Assembly: GCF_002343915.1 (NCBI RefSeq)
Contig: NZ_NETK01000001.1
Location: 5,088,001-5,152,000, forward strand
Reading direction: 5' to 3'
Source: Nannocystis exedens
GTDB taxonomy: Bacteria; Myxococcota_A; Polyangia; Nannocystales; Nannocystaceae
DNA: 64,000 bases
A program made the position numbers and the translations under genes. Below, one piece after another: positions 58,271 through 64,000 of the stretch; positions within the stretch are counted from its first letter, which is position 1, and each line of letters begins with the position of its first letter. Below the pieces are notes generated by a model that worked only from the letters and a program-made list of their open reading frames with translations, was not told the DNA's origin and did not search any database.

Positions 58271-60895
58271 CTATGTCTTTTCGGCCATGGCGCGGCGCTT
58301 GTTGTCGCGGTCGAGCTGGCGCCAGCGCAGGCCGGCGGCGCCCACCACGAGGACGCTGACCAGCACGGTCCACGGGATCTGCTGCGACTTCGGCTTCTTC
58401 TTGTTCCACGCGTTCAAGTGGTTCTTCACCCACGGGCGGAACTCGCCCGGGGCGAGCAGGGGCAGCCCGTGGCGGGCGCGGATGGTGTTGGGCAGCTGCG
58501 CGTTGATGTCGGTGCACTCGCCGGTGTAGACCAGCTTGCGGAAGCGGTTGGCGGCGAGCCGCTCCTCGGGCTTGTAGGGGCCGTTCTTGGCGACCTCCTC
58601 CGGGGTCGGGATCGTGTAGGAGAGCTTGTAGAGCTCGACCTTCTTGGGCGCCTGGCCGCCGTGCTTGAGCGCCCAGTCGCGGCAGACCCACCGCGCGTGC
58701 CACTTCTGGTACCACTCGCCCTTGCCGCCCTCGCCGCCGATGATCCGGCGGTTGATCTTGCGCTGGCGGGTGTAGCCGAGCCACGGGATCGGCTTGTTGG
58801 CCGGGTGGTAGACGTCGGTGTTGAGGTCGTAGGCGTTGCCGTCGTGGTCGGTGACGATGACCTGCATGAAGATGTTGCTGCGCGGCGGGTTGGGCGCGAA
58901 CATCTTCCAGCCCTGCGCGGTCTGGCTGGTGCGGATCCACCACTTGAACGGGTCCTGCGCGCGCACCCGCCAGCCGTCCTTGCCCTCGCCGCCGAGGCTG
59001 TCCTTCTCGGGCAACAGCCAGATCGCCACGCCCGTGCAGTGGTAGACGACGAACGCGCCAGCGAGGAAGCGACCCATCGAGCCGTAGGCCCAGGGGCGGC
59101 GCGGACGGCCGGTGCGTGGGTCGACGGTCGGCAGCTGCTCGGCCCCGCGCCGCTGAGCGACGCTGAAGCCGATCACCGCCAGGCCGGCGAAGATCACCGC
59201 GCCGGTGGCCGCCCAGGGGATCCCGAGGTCGGTCTCGGCGACGACGTAGACGCCGCCGACGGCGACGGCCAGCGCGCCCCACAGCGCCCACGCCGGCATG
59301 GCGGCGGCGTCGCGGTGGAGGTGCGGCAGGGTCGGGTCCTCGGCCGGGAGCGGGGCGTCGCCGCGGGTGATGTCCTTCGGGACAGGTAGACCGAGGCGCC
59401 CGAGGCGCTCGCCGATCGCCCGCAGCAGGAAGGCGACCTCGCTGCCGTTGAGGAACGCGATGTAGGTGGCCATCGTCGCCGGCGTGAACCAGCCGATGTT
59501 CATCATCACGATCAGGTGGGCGTGGAAGATGAGCCCGAGGCCGAGCCACAGCCGGCGGCCGAGGAACCAGGTGCAGAACCAGTCGAGGTCGAGGGTGTGG
59601 CGGCGGCCGCGGAACGTGACGGTGGGCGGTCGCCGGCCGAGCCAGTAGAAGAGGCCGCCGATGACGGCCATGCCGGCCAGCCAGACGACCGGGAACCACC
59701 GCTGCCAGCTCGCCAGGCCGGCCATGCCCGCGCGCGGTTGCGCCGGGATGTGGAACGGCAAGGTGATGTAGACGACGACCAGGCCGACGAGGCCGAGGCC
59801 GAGCCAGCAGGCGCGCACGGCCCAGCGCTGCCACTCCGGCAGCGGCGGAAGCTGCTCGCGGCGGACGAAGCGGACCACCAGGCCGAGCACGACCAGGGGG
59901 AACAGCGCCTCCCAGTAGTGGGTGACGATCGTGTTGAGGCGGAACAGGTTGGTGCCGAAGACGGCCGACAGCTGCTGCGGCTCGAAGCGGTAGAAGTGGT
60001 CGAGGTTGAGCGCGTAGTAGAAGGCGTCGCCCTTGGCCCAGATGTCGCCGTTCTTGACGGTGCCGGTCGAGCAGTAGAGCGCCGCGAGCTGGAGGATCAT
60101 GATCATCCGCGGCCACGCAGGGATCAGCCGATACACGGCCTCGAGGCCCTGGGGGTGCTCGGCGCTGGGGGCGACGCCGGCGCCGGCGCCCGGACCGTCG
60201 CGCTCGCTGAGCCGGCCCTGCTTGCGCAGGCGACGGCAGCGCAGCCAGTTGTCGACGCTGTAGGCGGCGCCGCACCGCGACATGCACAGGTAGAGGAGGA
60301 AGCAGCGGTAGACGTTCTCGGTGCCCTCCCAGAACACCTGGTTGCGCAGGATGATGCCGTGGAAGAGGATCAGCGTGAGCCACTTGGTGATGTTCGTCTT
60401 GAAGCCGACGATCATGCACACGCAGGCGACCTCGAACGCGCCGAGGACGATCCAGAAGGCCGTCGGCGAGTCCCAGAAGAACAGGGGCGAGTACTTCGGC
60501 CCCTTGAGCCACTCGACCACGCCGCCCCAGTCGAAGAAGCCGTAAGGCTCGGGGTCGATGCCGTCGCCGAAGCCGGCGAACTGCTCCTTGGCGAACACCT
60601 CGCGCGCGACGTCGGTGAGGAACAGCCCCTCGTCGGTGAAGAGGTAGATGAAGAGGTCCGACAGGCCGTTGATGTTGAACAGCGTGACGAGGCCGAAGAC
60701 GATGCGGAAGAGGCCCATCGTCCGCGGGTCCTCGGCGCGCAGGAACAGCCGGCGGAACGCCTCGCGGTGGAAGATGCACGCGCTCACGAAGAAGACGAAG
60801 CCGAGCAGCATCCACCAACCGACGGTCGGCGAGAGCGCGAGCGCTTCGGCGTTGGGGATCCGTTCGTCCGCGAGGAGGCCCAGCAGCATGCGCAC
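58271..60895 (-). CDS. HTTM-domain (gamma-carboxylase-like) membrane protein, copy 2
   Basis: An 874-residue polytopic protein with the HTTM core: LFRIVFGLVTLFNINGLSD, SDEGLFLTDVAR..., FGDGIDPEPYGFFDWGGVVEWLKGPKYSPLFFWDSPTAFW, LTLILFHGIILRNQVFWEGTENVYRCFLLYL. HTTM proteins are the bacterial relatives of vitamin K-dependent gamma-glutamyl carboxylase. After the core, the C-terminal half (about 500-874) is hydrophilic with WGMFAPNPPRSNIFMQV-like blocks. It is a tandem paralogue of the next gene. A terminator lies between them, so it is probably only partly co-transcribed. An in-frame mini-hairpin (TGTCC TTCG GGACA) sits near 59369. Confidence 0.88.
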   Translation of the reverse strand: MRMLLGLLADERIPNAEALALSPTVGWWMLLGFVFFVSACIFHREAFRRLFLRAEDPRTMGLFRIVFGLVTLFNINGLSDLFIYLFTDEGLFLTDVAREVFAKEQFAGFGDGIDPEPYGFFDWGGVVEWLKGPKYSPLFFWDSPTAFWIVLGAFEVACVCMIVGFKTNITKWLTLILFHGIILRNQVFWEGTENVYRCFLLYLCMSRCGAAYSVDNWLRCRRLRKQGRLSERDGPGAGAGVAPSAEHPQGLEAVYRLIPAWPRMIMILQLAALYCSTGTVKNGDIWAKGDAFYYALNLDHFYRFEPQQLSAVFGTNLFRLNTIVTHYWEALFPLVVLGLVVRFVRREQLPPLPEWQRWAVRACWLGLGLVGLVVVYITLPFHIPAQPRAGMAGLASWQRWFPVVWLAGMAVIGGLFYWLGRRPPTVTFRGRRHTLDLDWFCTWFLGRRLWLGLGLIFHAHLIVMMNIGWFTPATMATYIAFLNGSEVAFLLRAIGERLGRLGLPVPKDITRGDAPLPAEDPTLPHLHRDAAAMPAWALWGALAVAVGGVYVVAETDLGIPWAATGAVIFAGLAVIGFSVAQRRGAEQLPTVDPRTGRPRRPWAYGSMGRFLAGAFVVYHCTGVAIWLLPEKDSLGGEGKDGWRVRAQDPFKWWIRTSQTAQGWKMFAPNPPRSNIFMQVIVTDHDGNAYDLNTDVYHPANKPIPWLGYTRQRKINRRIIGGEGGKGEWYQKWHARWVCRDWALKHGGQAPKKVELYKLSYTIPTPEEVAKNGPYKPEERLAANRFRKLVYTGECTDINAQLPNTIRARHGLPLLAPGEFRPWVKNHLNAWNKKKPKSQQIPWTVLVSVLVVGAAGLRWRQLDRDNKRRAMAEKT

Positions 60896-60899
60896 GGAT

Positions 60900-60930
60900 T
60901 AAAACAAAAGGCCCGGCAGAGCGCCGGGCC
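60900..60930 (-). terminator. Rho-independent terminator between the two HTTM genes
   Basis: Read on the minus strand, stem GGCCCGGC/GCCGGGCC with a short loop is followed by TTTTGTTTT. It ends the upstream HTTM gene (60954-63914) and lies immediately before the start of the downstream copy. Confidence 0.88.
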
Positions 60931-60953
60931 TCCCGCTGTGAGATGCCGTGTTC

Positions 60954-63914
60954 TCAGTCGACCGGCTTGGCCAGCGCCTTGGTCTCCGCCGCCGGCTCGG
61001 GCGCCGCGGCCTCGCCCTCACCCTTGGCCAGCGACGGCTTCACGGTCGCGGCGCGCTTGCCGGCGGTGGTCGAGGTCGTGCTGGGCTTGGTCCCGTCGGT
61101 GGTCTTCGGCGGGTCGTAGCGCTTGTCCCACGCCTTCTTCTTGTTGTGGATCCACGGCTTGAATACGCCCTCCTCGAGCAGCGGCAGCCCGTGGCGCTCG
61201 CGGATGAAGTTGGGCAGCTGCCCGTGGTCCGACGAGGCGCACTTGGTGGTGTGCTGCCGCTCCTCGCGGCCCGTGTCGTAGAGCAGCTTCTCCGGCACGT
61301 ACCAGCCCTGCTTGGCGACGATCTCCGGCGCCGGCATGCGGTACGAGACCTTGTAGAGCTCGACCTTCTGCGGCATCACCCCGCGGTGGCTCAGCGCCCA
61401 CTGGCGGCAGATGTAGCGCGCGTACCACTGCTGGTACCAGTCGCCCTTGCCCGACTCGCCGCCGATGATGCGCCGGTTCATCTTGCGCATGCGGTCGTTC
61501 CAGACCCACGGGATCGGCTTGCGCTCGAGCGCGTAGGTGTCGGTCCGCAGGTCCCAGCGCTCGCCCGTCTCGTCGGTCACGACGGTGCGCATGAGCACGT
61601 TGTGGCGCGGCGGGTTGGGCGCGAACATGCCCCACTGCTGGTCGGTCTGCGTCGCCAGCACCCAGGTCGAGAACGGCTCGCGCGCCTTGATCCGGAACGT
61701 CGAGATGCAGTCCTTCTCGGGCAGCTCCCAGATGGCGATGGCGAAGACGTGATAGAGGACCAGCGAGCCGACGAGCAGGCGGCCGCCGGGCCCGTACGCC
61801 CACGGCGCGATCGTGTGCCCGGTCTGCGGGTCGATCGCCGGCATGTCGGGCTCGCGCTTGGGCCGGTCCGGCGGCGAGAAGGTCAGGCCGATCTTCGCCA
61901 GGTGGCGGTGGATCGCCGGGACCTGGTTGAGGCAGAACACGAGCAACAGCGAGCCGGTCGCCGCCAGCTTGTAGTAGAGCAGCAGGTCCTTCTCCTGCGT
62001 GGTCTCGGCGGTCCGGCTCATCAGCCACAGGTACGCGACGATCCCGACCGCCAAACCGACCAGCTTGGCGACGAAGTGCTTCGTCCCGCGATGGCCCTGC
62101 ACGTAGGTGTAGATCGTCATGAAGGAGAACATGGCGATCAGGGTCCAGGCGAAGTGGATCCCGAGGTTCGCCCCCGGCGCCGTCTCCTCGCGCCCGAGCA
62201 CGCTCACCTTGAACCAGGGCACCAGCGGGCTCGCGTGCAGGACCACGCCGACGATCGCGACCACGAGCATCCCGTAGAGCACGGTCGGCGGCAGCCGGCG
62301 GCCGTCGCGGCGGTGATGCGGCAGGGTGCGGTCCTCGGCCGGGAGCGGCGGCTCGCCGCGGCGCACGTCGGCCGGGAGCGGCAGCCACGGGAACGCGCGC
62401 GCGAGCCCGCGGCCGAAGAAGCGGAGGATCCGCCCCGGCTCGTCGCCCTGCAGGAAGAACAGGTACGTCGACATCATGATCGGCGGGAACATGCCGATGT
62501 TCATGAGGACCTGCAGGTTGCCGTGGAAGATGAGGCCGAGCGTGAGCCACACGCGCCGGCCGAGGAACCACCGGCAGAACCAGTCGAGGTCGAGCAGGTA
62601 GCGCTTGCCGCGGATCTTCACCGTGGGCGGGCGCCGGTTCAGGAACCAGAACCCCGCGCCGATGGCGGCCATCAGCGCGACCCAGCCCACCGCGGTGAAA
62701 ATCTGCACCCGCTGGGTGGTCCACCAGCTCTTCGGCAGCTCGACGTGGTGCACCGGCAGGGTGATCAGCACCACCGCCAGGCAGCCGAGGCCGAACGCCA
62801 CCCAGCAGGCGCGCACCGCCCACAGGCGCCAGCCCTCGAGCCGCGGCAGCTGCTCGCGGATGCCCCAGCGGATGATGGTGCCGAGCACCATCAGGGGGAA
62901 CAGCGCCTCCCACCAGTGGGTGATCCAGGTGGCCAGGCGGAACATGTTGAGGCCCAGGATGGACGACACTTCCTGCGGGTAGAACCGGTAGAAGTGGTCC
63001 ATGTTGAGGGCGTAGTAGAGGGCGTCGCCCTTGGCCCACACGTGGCCGTTTTTGACCACGCCGGTGAAGCAGTACAGCACCCCGAGGTTGAGCATCATCA
63101 GGTTGCGCGGCCACGCGGGGATCAGCCGGTAGATCGCCTGCAAGCCTTGCGGGTGCTCGGGGCTGGGGGCCACGCCGGCGCCGCCGCCGGGCCCGTGGCG
63201 CTCGGACAGGAGGCCCTGCTTGCGCAGCTTCCGGGTCCGCAGCCAGTTGTCGATGCTGTACGCGTGGCCGCTCTTGGCCAGCAGCAGGTAGAAGAAGAAC
63301 ACCCGGTAGACCAGCTCGGTGCCCTCCCAGAACAGGTGGTTCCGGAGGAAGAAGCTGTTCATCATCAGGAAGCTCAGGACCCCCATCACCCGCGTCTTCC
63401 ACCCGAACATGAAGAGGACGGTGACGGTGTAGAAGCCGATGAGCTGCACCCACATCGCCGTGGGCGTGTCCCAGAAGTACAGCAGCGAGTACTTGTGGCC
63501 CTTGAAGAACTCGAGGGCGGCCGGGACATCGAAGAAGCCGTAGGGGTCGTCGCCGATGCCGTCGCCGAAGCCCTTGAACTGCGCCGGCGCCACCAGCTGG
63601 CGGGCCGCGTCACTGAGGAAGATGCCTTCGTCCGAGAAGAGGAAGGTGAAGTACTCCCACAGGTCGTTGATGTTGCAGATGCAGAGGAAGGCGAAGACGA
63701 TGCGGAACAGCGCTACCGGCCGCGGGTCCTCGTTCGTCAGCCACCAGCGCCGCCAGCGCTCGCTTTGGAGCAGGAAGATCAGGCATGCAAAAACGGCGCA
63801 AGCCAACATGACCCACCCGACGGTCGGCGACATGGCGATCGCCACGTCGTTCGGGATCCGGTCGGGGTCTGCGAGCGCGAACGCAAATGCTGCGGCCGAG
63901 GAGAACCCAAGCAT
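60954..63914 (-). CDS. HTTM-domain (gamma-carboxylase-like) membrane protein, copy 1
   Basis: A 986-residue paralogue of the downstream gene with the same block order: FRIVFAFLCICNINDLWEY, FGDGIGDDPYGFFDVPAALEFFKGHKYSLLYFWDTPTAMW, ILRNHLFWEGTELVYRVFFFYL, and WGMFAPNPPRHNVLMRT and the late YKVSYRMPAPEIVAKQGWY region. It adds an extended Ala/Lys/Glu-rich C-terminal tail (last about 50 residues). The two align over their whole length and probably arose by tandem duplication. It is about 10% longer than its neighbour and the start ATG at 63914 gives MLGFSSAAAFAFALADPDR. No accessory gene adjoins it; its upstream partner lies beyond the window. Confidence 0.88.
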   Translation of the reverse strand: MLGFSSAAAFAFALADPDRIPNDVAIAMSPTVGWVMLACAVFACLIFLLQSERWRRWWLTNEDPRPVALFRIVFAFLCICNINDLWEYFTFLFSDEGIFLSDAARQLVAPAQFKGFGDGIGDDPYGFFDVPAALEFFKGHKYSLLYFWDTPTAMWVQLIGFYTVTVLFMFGWKTRVMGVLSFLMMNSFFLRNHLFWEGTELVYRVFFFYLLLAKSGHAYSIDNWLRTRKLRKQGLLSERHGPGGGAGVAPSPEHPQGLQAIYRLIPAWPRNLMMLNLGVLYCFTGVVKNGHVWAKGDALYYALNMDHFYRFYPQEVSSILGLNMFRLATWITHWWEALFPLMVLGTIIRWGIREQLPRLEGWRLWAVRACWVAFGLGCLAVVLITLPVHHVELPKSWWTTQRVQIFTAVGWVALMAAIGAGFWFLNRRPPTVKIRGKRYLLDLDWFCRWFLGRRVWLTLGLIFHGNLQVLMNIGMFPPIMMSTYLFFLQGDEPGRILRFFGRGLARAFPWLPLPADVRRGEPPLPAEDRTLPHHRRDGRRLPPTVLYGMLVVAIVGVVLHASPLVPWFKVSVLGREETAPGANLGIHFAWTLIAMFSFMTIYTYVQGHRGTKHFVAKLVGLAVGIVAYLWLMSRTAETTQEKDLLLYYKLAATGSLLLVFCLNQVPAIHRHLAKIGLTFSPPDRPKREPDMPAIDPQTGHTIAPWAYGPGGRLLVGSLVLYHVFAIAIWELPEKDCISTFRIKAREPFSTWVLATQTDQQWGMFAPNPPRHNVLMRTVVTDETGERWDLRTDTYALERKPIPWVWNDRMRKMNRRIIGGESGKGDWYQQWYARYICRQWALSHRGVMPQKVELYKVSYRMPAPEIVAKQGWYVPEKLLYDTGREERQHTTKCASSDHGQLPNFIRERHGLPLLEEGVFKPWIHNKKKAWDKRYDPPKTTDGTKPSTTSTTAGKRAATVKPSLAKGEGEAAAPEPAAETKALAKPVD

Positions 63915-63956
63915 AGGCAGGGAGTGTCCGGGACGGCACTAGGCGGGCGCAAGCGC

Positions 63957-63988
63957 AAAAAAGGCCAGTCCTTCCGCGGGTGTTGGCC
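63957..63988 (-). terminator. Probable terminator of a gene beyond the right edge
   Basis: On the minus strand GGCCA and TGGCC form a 5-bp stem with a 16-base loop, followed by TTTTTT. It would end a gene lying upstream (right of) this window. Confidence 0.55.
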
Positions 63989-64000
63989 GTCGCACTCGCC

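Overview
The window is a high-GC bacterial chromosome segment. Long overlapping shadow frames, abundant GTG starts, many lipoproteins, a CHAT/TPR anti-sigma protein, duplicated exbD genes and Thr/Asp-rich lipoprotein linkers suggest Myxococcota, probably a Nannocystis/Plesiocystis-like lineage. That placement is inference from gene content, not from a database search.

Layout. 1-5653: end of a thioredoxin-fold DUF255 protein, a small unknown protein, tRNA-Ser and a large zinc-ribbon/TPR membrane protein. 6077-12000: an HD phosphohydrolase, a DTW-domain tRNA-modifying protein, a beta-propeller-like lipoprotein and an operon of two ABC ATPases plus a small protein. 12112-20588: a Ton block (tonB, exbB, two exbD, a TonB-dependent receptor, a secreted repeat lipoprotein, a small lipoprotein and an OmpR/PhoB-type regulator). 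20596-24842: an HSL-type esterase, a secreted papain-fold protease with a ricin-type lectin tail, and a secreted proline-rich protein. 24883-31513: an ECF sigma factor translationally coupled to an anti-sigma/TPR/CHAT protease, a UbiA prenyltransferase, a TPR pseudogene split by a small inversion, and hemF. 32090-39347: a second TonB-dependent receptor, a membrane-anchored PstS-like binding protein, a NarL-type sensor kinase and regulator, and a lipoprotein. 39536-45644: tRNA-Val, folK, cyaY, lipoproteins, hemJ, queE and asnS. 45949-50593: a stand-alone transposase-like N-terminal domain among hairpins and repeats, two unknown proteins and hutF. 50734-57837: a TPR/aspartic-protease lipoprotein, a YkgJ protein, several lipoproteins and an SGNH hydrolase. 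58271-63914: two tandem HTTM (gamma-carboxylase-like) membrane proteins.

The most unusual property is not a gene. A short palindromic sequence family, with cores close to ACATGTCC, GGACATGT or ACAGGTCC and often arranged as TGTCC-loop-GGACA hairpins with UUCG- or GAAA-type loops, is scattered through nearly every intergenic gap, around several start codons and inside several reading frames. A second layer of local degenerate tandem repeats (units of about 50-180 bp, different at each locus) fills many gaps and in two places duplicates the 3' end of the neighbouring gene. The second main lead is the sigma factor/CHAT anti-sigma pair, which resembles a protease-controlled sigma switch.
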